Part shown: one piece after another, positions 32,656 to 40,690 of the stretch | How the letters are laid out: each line of letters starts with the position of its first letter | How positions within the stretch are numbered: the first letter of the stretch is position 1 | Assembly (NCBI GenBank): GCA_934572465.1 | Contig: CAKTLG010000004.1 | Location: 1-64,000, forward strand | DNA: 64,000 nt | Direction: 5' to 3' | DNA from: an uncultured Oscillospiraceae bacterium | GTDB lineage: Bacteria; Bacillota; Clostridia; Oscillospirales; Oscillospiraceae | The notes under the pieces: model-generated | Databases searched by the model: none | The model's input: only the letters and a program-made list of their open reading frames with translations | Told to the model about the DNA's origin: nothing | Made by a program: the position numbers and the translations under genes

Positions 32656-33150
32656 TTACAGCGCCCTGCTGTACATTTCCTCAACCGCGCCCAGAGCGGG
32701 ACGCTTTCTCCCACTTGGCTCGAAGCCGAGCGATTCATAGAATCGGATCGCCCGTGTGTTACCCTCGAACACCCATAGCACAAGCTTTTCATATCCCGCT
32801 TTTTTGATATCTGCGAGCACCCGTTCCATCACTGCCCGACCGTATCCCCTGCGCCAGTTTCCCTGAAGGGAATGAAGGCAGATCAACTCGGCACAGCCCG
32901 CCATGTTCGCGTCCCGCGCAGCGCTCCACCAGGCGATGCAGTGCGGTTTGCCATCCAGTTCCAGAAGGTAACCGTTTCCGAATCCTTCATCCAAGATCCG
33001 GCGGTACATTGCGGCAGTCGGTTCAAGCGCGGTACATTCTGCAAGGATCTCTGCGGGAACGATCTCACGGAATGCCGCCTTCCAGCTTTCCGTCTGCACA
33101 TAGGCAAGACTATTTTCGTCGCCGGGCCGTACATTTCTGATCTGCTCCAT
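32656..33150 (-). CDS. GNAT family N-acetyltransferase
   Basis: The 164-residue protein begins IRNVRPGDENSLAYVQTESWKAAF. It has the acetyl-CoA loop GNWRRGYGRAVMERVLAD and ends with NTRAIRFYESLGFEPSGRKR. These features match the RimI-like GNAT superfamily common in clostridial accessory regions. The ATG at 33150 has a GGGGGA site upstream. The substrate is unknown. Confidence 0.87.
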   Translation of the reverse strand: MEQIRNVRPGDENSLAYVQTESWKAAFREIVPAEILAECTALEPTAAMYRRILDEGFGNGYLLELDGKPHCIAWWSAARDANMAGCAELICLHSLQGNWRRGYGRAVMERVLADIKKAGYEKLVLWVFEGNTRAIRFYESLGFEPSGRKRPALGAVEEMYSRAL

Positions 33151-33230
33151 CGTTATCCCCCAAAAACGCGATCTGCTTTTCACCTTTGCCCCAGTATAGC
33201 AGGAGCGTGAGCGGCGTGCAAGCATTTGAA

Positions 33231-33263
33231 TAAAAGGGAAACACTGCAAAATCAGTGCTTCCC
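33231..33263 (-). terminator. Terminator overlapping the end of the NUDIX-linked GNAT gene
   Basis: On the minus strand, GGGAAGCACTG pairs with CAGTGTTTCCC and TTTTA follows. The stop codon of the GNAT gene (33252-33254) lies within the hairpin loop and arm, so the last codons and the terminator are shared. Confidence 0.75.
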
Positions 33264-33710
33264 CAAATCCATTGCCATATACTTTTTCGTTTCATTGAAA
33301 AGGAGCTTTTTGTAAAGGCGCAGCGCAGTTTCGTTGTCCGTCAGCACCTTCAGCTCCACGCGGCAGGCGCCGCTCTCTGCCGCAAAGGCCTTGAATGCAG
33401 AAATAAGCTGCGTAGCACAGCCTTTCCGGCGGTATGCCTCCTCAACGTACAATGCGTCAAGAATCGCGATCGGCTTTGCAAACATATCGGGGATTTCATA
33501 GAGAAAGCCATATAGGAAGGCGGCAATCTCTCCGTCGTCCTCGATCAGCAGGAGCTTATGCCCCTCCATGCCGATCCGGTCGCGGTAATTATCGGCGACG
33601 ACATACGACCGCTTCAAATTGGGATCGTACTGGGACTCGTAATGGATGAGCTTTGTCAGGAGAGCATCCAAACGGGCTGCGTCCGCAGGCGCGGCCTCTC
33701 TGAGCTTCAT
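33252..33710 (-). CDS. GNAT family N-acetyltransferase
   Basis: The 152-residue protein has the loop EEAYRRKGCATQLISAFKA and the C-terminal segment TDNETALRLYKKLLF. The N terminus (REAAPADAARLDALLTKLIHYES) fits the same superfamily. Its ATG overlaps the NUDIX stop by 4 bases, so the two are translationally coupled. The Cys in the acetyl-CoA loop (RRKGCATQ) is common. The substrate is unknown. Confidence 0.87.
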   Translation of the reverse strand: MKLREAAPADAARLDALLTKLIHYESQYDPNLKRSYVVADNYRDRIGMEGHKLLLIEDDGEIAAFLYGFLYEIPDMFAKPIAILDALYVEEAYRRKGCATQLISAFKAFAAESGACRVELKVLTDNETALRLYKKLLFNETKKYMAMDLGKH

Positions 33711-34303
33711 ATGCTGTTCTCCCCTCTCCCGATCTTTTCCGCACGAAACCGCGCCATCTTCTCATTGAGCTTTTTGTAAATATGCTCGCGATACCACGGC
33801 TCGCCGCTCGCTTCCACCGCGCCCTCCGGCGTGAACCATTTTACGCCGCTGTTCTCGTCCGGCTTGATAGCGAGCGCATCCGCATCGTCCGCAATGAGCA
33901 GGTACGTCACGTTCAAATGCAGGTGTGAAGACACATACTCCCCCCGCTTCACATGGCCGTCGACGGTCAGCGCCTCGAGCGAGAAAATATCGCGGCTCGC
34001 GGGACGCACGTGCGTAATGCCGCTCTCCTCGCGCACCTCTCTGAGCGCGACGGCGAGCAGATCCTCCTCGCCGTCGGCGTGTCCGCCGAGCCATGCCCAG
34101 GAATCGTAGATATTGTGGTAGGCCATCAACACGCGGTCAAACGTCTCGTTCACGACCCACGCCGACGCGGTCATGTGCGCCAGACGGTTCTCGCGCGTGA
34201 AGATATCCTCAAAGGCGTACAGGCAGTCCAAAATCAGGCTCTTATCCCGTTCCTCCTGCTCGTTATATGGGGCATAGCGCTCGATCTGTTCGATCAAATC
34301 CAT
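33707..34303 (-). CDS. NUDIX hydrolase
   Basis: The 198-residue protein contains a complete NUDIX box, GGHADGEEDLLAVALREVREESG, near residues 77-99, with the catalytic REVREES. An N-terminal helical segment (IEQIERYAPYNEQEERDKSLI) resembles housekeeping MutT-like proteins of Clostridia. It would hydrolyse a nucleoside-diphosphate-linked substrate. The ATG at 34303 follows GAGG. The frame stays open upstream for 62 codons with no family match, so that extension is not annotated. It is coupled to the next GNAT. Confidence 0.85.
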   Translation of the reverse strand: MDLIEQIERYAPYNEQEERDKSLILDCLYAFEDIFTRENRLAHMTASAWVVNETFDRVLMAYHNIYDSWAWLGGHADGEEDLLAVALREVREESGITHVRPASRDIFSLEALTVDGHVKRGEYVSSHLHLNVTYLLIADDADALAIKPDENSGVKWFTPEGAVEASGEPWYREHIYKKLNEKMARFRAEKIGRGENSI

Positions 34304-34487
34304 AAATACCTCGCAGACTTTGCGCCGTACACAGCGCAAATGATCCTGACCATAAAATCTGTCCCGCCGGAAGACGAATTGCCGGATAGCGCAAGGGATG
34401 CCGTCCTTGGGCGTGTTCTCTTTCCGCTCCGCGCGTGCCGCGGCCGCCCTGCGGGCGGCAAGGCGCGAAGCGGAGTGCATTTTATTC
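34304..34487. other. Noncoding stretch with an inverted repeat, upstream of the NUDIX gene
   Basis: No convincing gene lies here. It contains a perfect 7-bp inverted repeat, TTTGCGC-N8-GCGCAAA (34319-34340), just upstream of the NUDIX ribosome-binding site. A GC-rich palindrome GCCGCCC-N3-GGGCGGC lies around 34443-34459. Either may be an mRNA hairpin or an operator. Confidence 0.4.
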
Positions 34488-34515
34488 AAAAAAGAGACCT
34501 TTCGGCCGCTTTTTT
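34488..34515 (-). terminator. Terminator of der-plsY-gpsA
   Basis: On the minus strand AAAAAAGCGGCC and GGTCTCTTTTTT pair around a GAAA tetraloop, with one mismatch, seven bases after the gpsA stop. Confidence 0.78.
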
Positions 34516-34522
34516 GAAGATA

Positions 34523-35524
34523 TCAGACCCAGCTGCTGTCGCTCTCGCGCTTGGGCGTGCGGCTCATCAGCATGCCGATCATCGGCGCGGCGCTCTTGCC
34601 CTCGTACAGAACCTCGTATACGGCGGTGGAAATGGGCATTTCCACTCCATAGCGCTGCGCCAGCTCATGCGCGCTGGCCGCGGCATAGTAGCCCTCAACG
34701 ACCGCGCCGACCTCGTCCATCGCCTGCTGAACGCTCTTTCCCTGTCCGATCAGGATGCCCGCGCGGCGGTTGCGCGAGTGCATCGAGGTGCACGTGACGA
34801 TCAGATCGCCCATGCCCGCAAGGCCCGCAAGCGTCTCCTTGCGCCCGCCCATGCGCTCAGCAAGGCGGGAGATCTCGCTCAGCGAGCGCGTGATGAGCAG
34901 CGCGCGCGTATTGTCGCCCATGCCGCAGCCGTCGCTCACGCCGCAGCAGAGCGCCGCGACGTTCTTGAGCGCGCCCGCCAGCTCCACGCCGACGATGTCG
35001 TCGTGCGTGTAGACGCGGAAAACCTCGTTCATGAAGGCGCGCTGCACCTTCTCCGCCGCCGCAGGATCGGCGCAGGCGGCGACGCAGCCTGTCGGGAGAC
35101 GGCGCGCAACCTCCTCAGCGTGCGAGGGACCGGAGAGCGCGACGATCGGAAAGCCCGCGCCGCATTCCCGCGCGATGAGCTCGCTCATGCGCAGGTGCGT
35201 GCCGCGCTCGATGCCCTTGGTGAGCGAGACGAGCAGCGTGCCCGCCCTCAGGTGCGGCGCAGCCTCGCGCGCGACCGCGCGCAGCGCGAACGAAGGCGAA
35301 GCAAAAACCGCCAGCTCCGCCTCCGCAAGCGCGGAGAGCGAATGCGTGACCGCTATCCTCTCGGAAATGCGGACGCCTTTCAGTAAAGGATTTTCCCTTG
35401 TGTGCGAAAGCGCCGCAGCCTTTTTCTCGTCATGCGACCAGAGCGCGACGCGATGGCCGTTATCGGCGAGCAGCATCGCCGCCGCCGTGCCCCACGCGCC
35501 GGTACCAAGTACTACGATGTTCAT
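34523..35524 (-). CDS. gpsA: Glycerol-3-phosphate dehydrogenase [NAD(P)+]
   Basis: The 333-residue enzyme makes sn-glycerol-3-phosphate for phospholipids. The Rossmann motif VLGTGAWGTAAAMLLADNG is at the N terminus. The catalytic Lys lies in ELAGALKNVAALCCGVSDG. It also has the KGIERGTHLRMSEL and SGPSHAEEVAR motifs. It overlaps the end of plsY by 4 bases, so the enzyme sits next to the acyltransferase that uses its product. Confidence 0.96.
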   Translation of the reverse strand: MNIVVLGTGAWGTAAAMLLADNGHRVALWSHDEKKAAALSHTRENPLLKGVRISERIAVTHSLSALAEAELAVFASPSFALRAVAREAAPHLRAGTLLVSLTKGIERGTHLRMSELIARECGAGFPIVALSGPSHAEEVARRLPTGCVAACADPAAAEKVQRAFMNEVFRVYTHDDIVGVELAGALKNVAALCCGVSDGCGMGDNTRALLITRSLSEISRLAERMGGRKETLAGLAGMGDLIVTCTSMHSRNRRAGILIGQGKSVQQAMDEVGAVVEGYYAAASAHELAQRYGVEMPISTAVYEVLYEGKSAAPMIGMLMSRTPKRESDSSWV

Positions 35525-36186
35525 GCTTCCTCCCCCGGCTTCGGCGCGTCAACATGGAAATGGAACTTATTCTCCGTGCCGCTGAGCAGCCGCTTGATAT
35601 TCCCGCGATGCGCCCACAGCACGAGCGATGCGATGATAATGGACAGCGCCGTGGTCATGCCGTCTGCAAAGACGAGCTGCGTCATCACAGGAAAGCTCAG
35701 CGCCGCGCAGACGGAGCCGAGCGAGACATAGCGCGTCGTGAGCCAAAGGAGCGCAAAGAGTCCCCAGCACACCAGCGCGATGCGCCAGTCGAGAAGAAGA
35801 AGCAGCGTCGCGCTGCACAAAATGCCCTTGCCGCCCTTGAACGAGTAAAACGCGGGAAACATATGCCCAATGACGCAAAAGAGCGCCGCGTAGTATTCCC
35901 CCGCCACGCCCCAGCCAAGCAGGCCGTCCAGCACCGCGCTGCCGAGCCATACGGCGGCGGCGGCCTTGAGCATATCGAAGGCAATGACCACAAGGGCATA
36001 CTTTGCGCCGTAGGTACGGTAAAAGTTCGTCAGCCCCGCATTGCCGCTGCCGTGGCGGCGCACATCGTCGTGGCAGAACAGATGCGATGCGGCGATCGCG
36101 CCGTTGACGCATCCAAGCAGATATGACGCCGCGGCCACGCTGATCAGCAGCGCGACGGTCGTGGAAAGAATGTTCACGCCGCTCAC
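35521..36186 (-). CDS. plsY: Glycerol-3-phosphate acyltransferase PlsY
   Basis: The 221-residue polytopic membrane protein acylates glycerol-3-phosphate from acyl phosphate. The family signatures are GSGNAGLTNFYRTYG near residue 45 and GHMFPAFYSFKGGKGI near residue 110. The start is a GTG that overlaps the der stop (GTGA). The C-terminal tail after residue 200 is a charged extension. Confidence 0.94.
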   Translation of the reverse strand: MSGVNILSTTVALLISVAAASYLLGCVNGAIAASHLFCHDDVRRHGSGNAGLTNFYRTYGAKYALVVIAFDMLKAAAAVWLGSAVLDGLLGWGVAGEYYAALFCVIGHMFPAFYSFKGGKGILCSATLLLLLDWRIALVCWGLFALLWLTTRYVSLGSVCAALSFPVMTQLVFADGMTTALSIIIASLVLWAHRGNIKRLLSGTENKFHFHVDAPKPGEEA

Positions 36187-37508
36187 TCCTCCTTATCCCC
36201 CTTCTCGCGGATGGAGATGATGACGGGCGTGCCCTCAAGGCCGAAAACGCTGCGGATGCAGTTTTCAAGATAGCGCTGGTAGGAGAAGTGGAAGAGCTTG
36301 CGCTCGTTGCAGAAGATGACGAAGTGCGGCGGGCGCACGCCCACCTGCGTCATATAGTAGATCTTTAAGCGGCGGCCGCGGTCCGTCGGCGGCTGTACGC
36401 GCGTCTGCGCGTCGGCCAGAACATTATTGAGCATACCGGTGGAGATGCGCATACACGCCTGATTGTGCACATAGTTGATCATCTCGAACAGGCGCGGCAC
36501 GCGCTGCCCCGTCGCCGCCGAGATAAAGAGGATGGGCGCATAGGTCATGTAGCTCAGATCGCGCTGCACGTCCTCGCGCATCTTATCCATGGTCTTGCCG
36601 TCCTTTTCGACGAGATCCCATTTGTTCACGACGATGATGCAGGCTTTGCCCGCCTCGTGCGCAAGACCCGCGACCTTGGTATCCTGCTCGGTCACGCCCT
36701 CCTGCGCGTCGATCATGATAAGGCACACGTCCGCGCGGTCGATGGCCATAGTGGCGCGCAGGACGCTGTAGCGCTCGATGTTGTCGTCGACCTTCGACTT
36801 TTTGCGCATACCGGCGGTATCGATGAAAACGTATTTGCCCTGCTCGTTTTCAAAGTAGGAGTCGATGGCGTCGCGCGTCGTTCCCGCGACGTTGCTGACG
36901 ATCATGCGCTCGGTGCCGAGGATGCGGTTGGTGAGCGAGGACTTGCCGACGTTGGGCTTGCCGATGATGGCGACCTTGATGACGTCGTCTTCCTCCTCCT
37001 CTTCCTCCTCCGGCGGGAAATACTGGAGGCAGGCGTCCAGCAGATCGCCTGTGCCGTGGCCATGCACGGCGGAGACGGCGATGGGGTCGCCGAGGCCGAG
37101 GTTATAGAACTCATAGAAGTCGGGGTCGATCTTTCCGGTGGAGTCCATCTTGTTCACTGCCAGCACGATGGGCTTGCGGCTGCGCAGCAGCATGTTCGCG
37201 ACCTCCTGGTCGGAGGCCGTGAGGCCGGTCTTGATATCCGTGAGGAAGATGATGACGTCGGCATGGCTGATGGCGATCTCCGCCTGCTCGCGCATGAAGG
37301 TGAGGATCTGGTCGTCCGTGCGCGGCTCGATGCCGCCGGTGTCGACCAGACGGAACTTTCGCCCGCACCATTCGCACTCGCCGTAGATGCGGTCGCGCGT
37401 GACGCCCGGGGTATCCTCCACGATGGAAAGGCGCTGGCCGATGAGTTTATTAAAAAGCATGGACTTGCCCACGTTGGGCCGTCCAACGATCGCAACAAGA
37501 GGTTTCAT
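36183..37508 (-). CDS. der: Ribosome biogenesis GTPase Der
   Basis: The 441-residue protein has two tandem GTPase domains: P-loops GRPNVGKSMLFN at residues ~8-19 and GKPNVGKSSLTN near residue 180, with NKWD/NKMD base-recognition motifs. The C terminus is the KH-like domain (IYYMTQVGVRPPHFVIF). Der supports 50S assembly. The ATG at 37508 gives the family N terminus KPLVAIVGRPNV. It is first in der-plsY-gpsA. Confidence 0.96.
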   Translation of the reverse strand: MKPLVAIVGRPNVGKSMLFNKLIGQRLSIVEDTPGVTRDRIYGECEWCGRKFRLVDTGGIEPRTDDQILTFMREQAEIAISHADVIIFLTDIKTGLTASDQEVANMLLRSRKPIVLAVNKMDSTGKIDPDFYEFYNLGLGDPIAVSAVHGHGTGDLLDACLQYFPPEEEEEEEDDVIKVAIIGKPNVGKSSLTNRILGTERMIVSNVAGTTRDAIDSYFENEQGKYVFIDTAGMRKKSKVDDNIERYSVLRATMAIDRADVCLIMIDAQEGVTEQDTKVAGLAHEAGKACIIVVNKWDLVEKDGKTMDKMREDVQRDLSYMTYAPILFISAATGQRVPRLFEMINYVHNQACMRISTGMLNNVLADAQTRVQPPTDRGRRLKIYYMTQVGVRPPHFVIFCNERKLFHFSYQRYLENCIRSVFGLEGTPVIISIREKGDKEE

Positions 37509-37581
37509 ATTGCGTCCTCCTTTGTTCTGCGGCGCCGCTTCCGCGCCGCCTGATTTCCAAAAATGCAAAATATAACAAATA

Positions 37582-37610
37582 CAGTATAACCGAAATTCCC
37601 GCACCGCGCA
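37582..37610 (-). promoter_or_regulatory. Promoter of der-plsY-gpsA
   Basis: On the minus strand TTGCGC (37605-37610) and TATACT (37582-37587) are 17 bases apart. The leader between it and der contains a GC-rich inverted repeat near 37534-37555. Confidence 0.6.
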
Positions 37611-37642
37611 AGGTCAAGCTGCGTGCATACACAATAAATTTC

Positions 37643-37671
37643 TTGTCAAATCGCGCCGGATGCCGTATCAT
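37643..37671 (+). promoter_or_regulatory. Promoter of the EamA-type permease gene
   Basis: TTGTCA (37643-37648) and TATCAT (37666-37671) are 17 bases apart. Transcription starts near 37678. The first in-frame TTG of the open frame is the -35 element itself, so it cannot be the start codon. Confidence 0.7.
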
Positions 37672-37708
37672 AAAGGGCGCAGAAAACGCTTTATGGGAGG
37701 TGCGCGCC

Positions 37709-38617
37709 ATAGATCGATCGAAACGCAGCGGGACGCTGCTGCCCTGTGCGCTCGTCGTGCTGCAAAGCGTGCTCTATGGCTTCGGCGACCCGATCTCCAA
37801 GCTGGCCTATGATGAAGTCCCGCTGTTCACGCTGCTGACCGTGCGCTACTGGATCGCGTTTTTCGCGCTGCTCCTGCTCTTTGGCCGCAGCGTGCTGCGC
37901 GAGCTGAAGACCGCCTCCTGGCGCTCGCTGCTGCCGCCCTGTCTGTGCATCGCCACGACGTATCTTATCAGCAACCTTGCCCTCGTGCTCACGAGCGCGA
38001 CCTCGGTCGCCTTCCTCCGCTCGCTCTCCACGGTCGTCACGCCGCTTTTGGCGCTGCTGGTCTTCCGCCAAAGGCTGAGCCGGAGGCTCCTGCCGGTCTA
38101 TGTGCTCGTGGTGGCGGGGCTTTACCTGCTGTGCGGACGCGGCGGGCTGTCCGGCTTCGGCGCGGGCGAGATCTGCGCGCTGCTCTCCGCCGGACTGACG
38201 GCGGGCGCGCTGCTGTTCGGCGAAAGGAGCCTCAGGGGCGTCAGCGCCGCCGCGCTCACGACGGTGCAGGCGGGCATGAGCGCGCTGCTCGCGCTCGTGT
38301 GCGCGCTCATTTTTGAAGGCGGTGTGCGGACGGACACGATCTCTCCGCTCTCGTGGGGCATCATCGCCTACCTTGCCGTGCTCTGCACGGCGGCGGGCTA
38401 TCTGCTGCAAAACCTTGCCATGTACACCATCTCCGCGCGCACGGTGGCGCTGCTCCAGTGCCTGTGTCCCGTGATGACGGCGGTGTTCTCCTTCTTCCTG
38501 CTCAGGGAGCGTCTCAGCGCGGCGGGGCTTGCGGGAACCGCGCTCATCCTGACCGCTGTGGCCGCCGCCACGCGGCTCGACACGCCGTCCGGCAGACCGC
38601 CGGAGACAGCGGCGTAA
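37709..38617 (+). CDS. EamA-family drug/metabolite transporter, possible ATA start
   Basis: The 302-residue protein has ten predicted membrane segments in two EamA repeats (PLFTLLTVRYWIAFFALLLL, then SVAFLRSLSTVVTPLLALLVF and the C-terminal TVALLQCLCPVMTAVFSFFLL). Members export amino acids or other metabolites; the substrate is unknown. The start is odd. A GGGAGGTG site at 37695-37702 is followed by GCGCGCC and then ATA at 37709. No ATG, GTG or TTG lies at a suitable distance downstream, and the only GTG lies inside the ribosome-binding site. Confidence 0.85.
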   Translation: MDRSKRSGTLLPCALVVLQSVLYGFGDPISKLAYDEVPLFTLLTVRYWIAFFALLLLFGRSVLRELKTASWRSLLPPCLCIATTYLISNLALVLTSATSVAFLRSLSTVVTPLLALLVFRQRLSRRLLPVYVLVVAGLYLLCGRGGLSGFGAGEICALLSAGLTAGALLFGERSLRGVSAAALTTVQAGMSALLALVCALIFEGGVRTDTISPLSWGIIAYLAVLCTAAGYLLQNLAMYTISARTVALLQCLCPVMTAVFSFFLLRERLSAAGLAGTALILTAVAAATRLDTPSGRPPETAA

Positions 38618-38640
38618 GCACATAATAATTGGCATAAGAA

Positions 38641-38670
38641 AAAGCTGAACGGAGAATCCGTTCAGCTTTT
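38641..38670. terminator. Bidirectional terminator between EamA gene and rpmF
   Basis: AAAGCTGAACGGA and TCCGTTCAGCTTTT pair around GAA, with A and T tracts on both sides. It lies between the convergent stops. Confidence 0.85.
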
Positions 38671-38694
38671 CTGGTTGATCCTGTACCGAATCGA

Positions 38695-38892
38695 TCATTC
38701 GGCTGCGACCTTGGACTCGATGACCTTGACCTGACGGCCGTTGTAGGTACCGCATTCCGGGCACATTCTGTGAGGCTGGTGCAGAGCACCGCACTTCGGG
38801 CACGCGACAAGCGCGGGAGCGGTGAGCTTCCAGTGAGAAGAACGTCTCTTATCACGTCTCTGACGGGATACTTTCCCCTTGGGGACTGCCAT
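38695..38892 (-). CDS. rpmF: 50S ribosomal protein L32
   Basis: The 65-residue L32 begins AVPKGKVSRQRRDKRRSSHW. It has two CxxC pairs (CPKC and CPEC) that form a zinc ribbon. It follows the DUF177 gene by 40 bases, a conserved pair in bacteria. Confidence 0.96.
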   Translation of the reverse strand: MAVPKGKVSRQRRDKRRSSHWKLTAPALVACPKCGALHQPHRMCPECGTYNGRQVKVIESKVAAE

Positions 38893-38932
38893 GTTGACAC
38901 CTCCTTAAAGTTAAGCTGAATGAACAGCGAAT

Positions 38933-39427
38933 TTATTGTTCCAAAAGCTTTGCGAGGGCTGCTAAGCGGGGGTCTACTTCCTTTTTGCAGCGGCAGGCCT
39001 CGTAATTAAGGTTGACGCCGCAGCCGGAACACAAGCCCCTGCAATCCTCGCGGCAAAGGGTCTTGCTCGGCATATTGAGGATGAACGTCTCCCGCGCAAG
39101 CTCGCTGAGATCAACGGTCCCGTTGTCCAGCAGCAGGATATCGTCGTTATCGTCCTCCTCCAGCTCCTCAGCGAGCAGACACTCGAAAGAGGGGTGGTAG
39201 GGCAGGTCGAACGCCGTCCCGCAGCGGTCGCATACGGCGGAGAGCGTTGCGGCAAGCTCCATCTGCAAGCGAAGCATCCCCGCGATGTTCTGCACCTGCC
39301 CTACCACTGAGACAGGCCGAACGGCGGGACACACGCCGCCGAAGTCCACATCAGAAAAGTCCTCTGAAAGCTCAAAGGGGATTCTGCCTCCGGGGGTGTT
39401 AATGATCCGTTTTACATCTAAAACCAT
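38933..39427 (-). CDS. DUF177 (YceD) family protein
   Basis: The 164-residue protein begins VLDVKRIINTPGGRIPFELSE. It has the family Cys motifs CDRCG near residue 70 and CREDCRGLCSGCGVNLN near residue 125. DUF177/YceD members are linked to 23S rRNA maturation and routinely precede rpmF. The ATG at 39427 has a GAGGTG site. The promoter at 39455-39483 is a perfect consensus. Confidence 0.93.
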   Translation of the reverse strand: MVLDVKRIINTPGGRIPFELSEDFSDVDFGGVCPAVRPVSVVGQVQNIAGMLRLQMELAATLSAVCDRCGTAFDLPYHPSFECLLAEELEEDDNDDILLLDNGTVDLSELARETFILNMPSKTLCREDCRGLCSGCGVNLNYEACRCKKEVDPRLAALAKLLEQ

Positions 39428-39454
39428 GCTGCACCTCGCAATGACACGAGTGAT

Positions 39455-39483
39455 ATTATAGAGGACGTTTCCATGAATGTCAA
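39455..39483 (-). promoter_or_regulatory. Consensus promoter of DUF177-rpmF
   Basis: On the minus strand TTGACA (39478-39483) and TATAAT (39455-39460) are exact consensus elements with a 17-base spacer. Confidence 0.88.
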
Positions 39484-39523
39484 ACACTTTTTTTCTTTTT
39501 GCCAAAAATTTTGGCCAGATTTC

Positions 39524-39552
39524 TTTACTTTTGACAGCCGCTATCGTACAAT
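39524..39552 (+). promoter_or_regulatory. Promoter of the RluA-type pseudouridine synthase
   Basis: TTTACT (39524-39529) and TACAAT (39547-39552) are 17 bases apart. A palindrome, GCCAAAA-A-TTTTGGC (39501-39515), lies between this promoter and the divergent DUF177 promoter and could be an operator. Confidence 0.55.
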
Positions 39553-39590
39553 AGCAGAAAATGCGCGGCGCGCGAACGGGAGATGACAGA

Positions 39591-40547
39591 ATGCGGGAAT
39601 TTCATATCGGAAAAAACGATGAAAACCAGCGGCTCGACCGCTTTCTCGGCAAGGCCGTGCCGCTGCTGCCCGCGTCGCTTGCGCAGAAGTACATCCGCTT
39701 GAAGCGCATCAAGGTGAACGGGCAGCGCGCAGCGCGCGACCAGAAGCTCGCCCTCGGCGATGTGCTGCAATGCTACATCAACGACGAGTTTTTTGAAACG
39801 CCGAGCGAGGAGAACGTCTATCTCACGATCACGGCGCCGCGGCTCAAGATCGTCTACGAGGACGAGAATATCCTGCTGCTCGACAAGCCAGCCGGCATGG
39901 TCGTCCACGCCGACGAGCACGAAAAGGTCAACACGCTCGTCAATCATATGCTCGCCTACCTTTATCAAAAGCGCGAGTGGCGGCCGCGCGAGGAGAATGC
40001 CTTCACCCCCGCGCTGTGCAACCGCATCGACCGCAACACCGGCGGCATCGTCATCGCGGCGAAAAACGCCGAGGCACTGCGCATCCTGAACGACAAGATC
40101 CGCGACCGCGAGATCGCCAAATATTATTTATGTATCGTCCTCGGCCGCGTCGAGCCGCCGAAAGGCAGGATCGAATGCTTTCTGCGCAAGGACGAAAAGA
40201 GCAACACCGTGCGCGTCTACCACCGCCCCGTGCCGGACGGGCGCAGCGCCGTCACATTATATAAAACGCTCGAGACGCGCGGAGAGTTGTCGCTGCTCGA
40301 GGTCGAGCTACTCACGGGCCGCACGCATCAGATCCGCGCGAGCATGGCCGACCTCGGCCATCCCCTGCTCGGCGACGGGAAGTACGGTCTTGGCAGCGTG
40401 AACCGCAGATACGGCGAAACGCATCAGGCGCTCTATTCCTATCGTCTGCGCTTCGACTTCCCCACCGGCGCCGGCATCCTCGAATACCTGCGCGGACGCG
40501 AGTTCCAGGCGGACGAAGTACCGTTCCGGCAGAAATATTTTGGTTAA
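39591..40547 (+). CDS. RluA-family pseudouridine synthase
   Basis: The 318-residue protein has an N-terminal S4-like domain (LAQKYIRLKRIKVNGQRA). The catalytic domain has its catalytic Asp in NRIDRNTGGIVIAAKN near residue 150. It ends with TGRTHQIRASMADLGHPLLGD. It isomerises uridine in rRNA or tRNA; the exact site cannot be inferred. The ATG at 39591 follows GGGAG. It is distinct from the RsuA/RluB-type enzyme at 5020-5730. Confidence 0.93.
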   Translation: MREFHIGKNDENQRLDRFLGKAVPLLPASLAQKYIRLKRIKVNGQRAARDQKLALGDVLQCYINDEFFETPSEENVYLTITAPRLKIVYEDENILLLDKPAGMVVHADEHEKVNTLVNHMLAYLYQKREWRPREENAFTPALCNRIDRNTGGIVIAAKNAEALRILNDKIRDREIAKYYLCIVLGRVEPPKGRIECFLRKDEKSNTVRVYHRPVPDGRSAVTLYKTLETRGELSLLEVELLTGRTHQIRASMADLGHPLLGDGKYGLGSVNRRYGETHQALYSYRLRFDFPTGAGILEYLRGREFQADEVPFRQKYFG

Positions 40548-40555
40548 GTCCCACA

Positions 40556-40592
40556 AGCGGAGAGCCCACAGCGGCTCTCCGCTGTCTTATTT
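40556..40592 (+). terminator. Terminator of the RluA-type gene
   Basis: AGCGGAGAGCC and GGCTCTCCGCT form an 11-bp perfect stem around CACAGC, followed by GTCTTATTTTT. Confidence 0.85.
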
Positions 40593-40599
40593 TTCAAAA

Positions 40600-40615
40600 G
40601 TTCGAAATATTGAAC
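40600..40615. promoter_or_regulatory. Upstream palindromic operator of the XRE-cupin/pot operon
   Basis: GTTCGAAATATTGAAC has 4-bp outer arms GTTC/GAAC that extend to AAAAGTTC/GAACTTTT with flanking bases. It lies 19 bases upstream of the -35. A second related palindrome lies at 40691-40706. Confidence 0.55.
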
Positions 40616-40633
40616 TTTTTCTTTAATATACTG

Positions 40634-40661
40634 TTGCATTTTGACGCATGCTGTGTATAAT
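40634..40661 (+). promoter_or_regulatory. Promoter of the XRE-cupin/potABCD operon
   Basis: TTGCAT (40634-40639) and a perfect TATAAT (40656-40661) are 16 bases apart. The predicted start near 40668 lies between the two palindromes. A further repeat TTTTGGT...ACCAAAA covers the early transcribed region. Confidence 0.7.
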
Positions 40662-40690
40662 GATTTTGGTTTAGCAAAAACTGACCAAAA

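Noticed and set aside
34443..34459. GCCGCCC/GGGCGGC palindrome as a terminator
   Set aside because: There is no T tract on either side; a proper terminator lies at 34488-34515.
34304..34489. Sixty-two-codon extension of the NUDIX frame
   Set aside because: It has no family match, is Arg/Ala rich and contains no ribosome-binding site; the start at 34303 has one.
37643..37708. TTG at 37643 as the start of the EamA gene
   Set aside because: It is the -35 hexamer of the gene's promoter, upstream of the transcription start.
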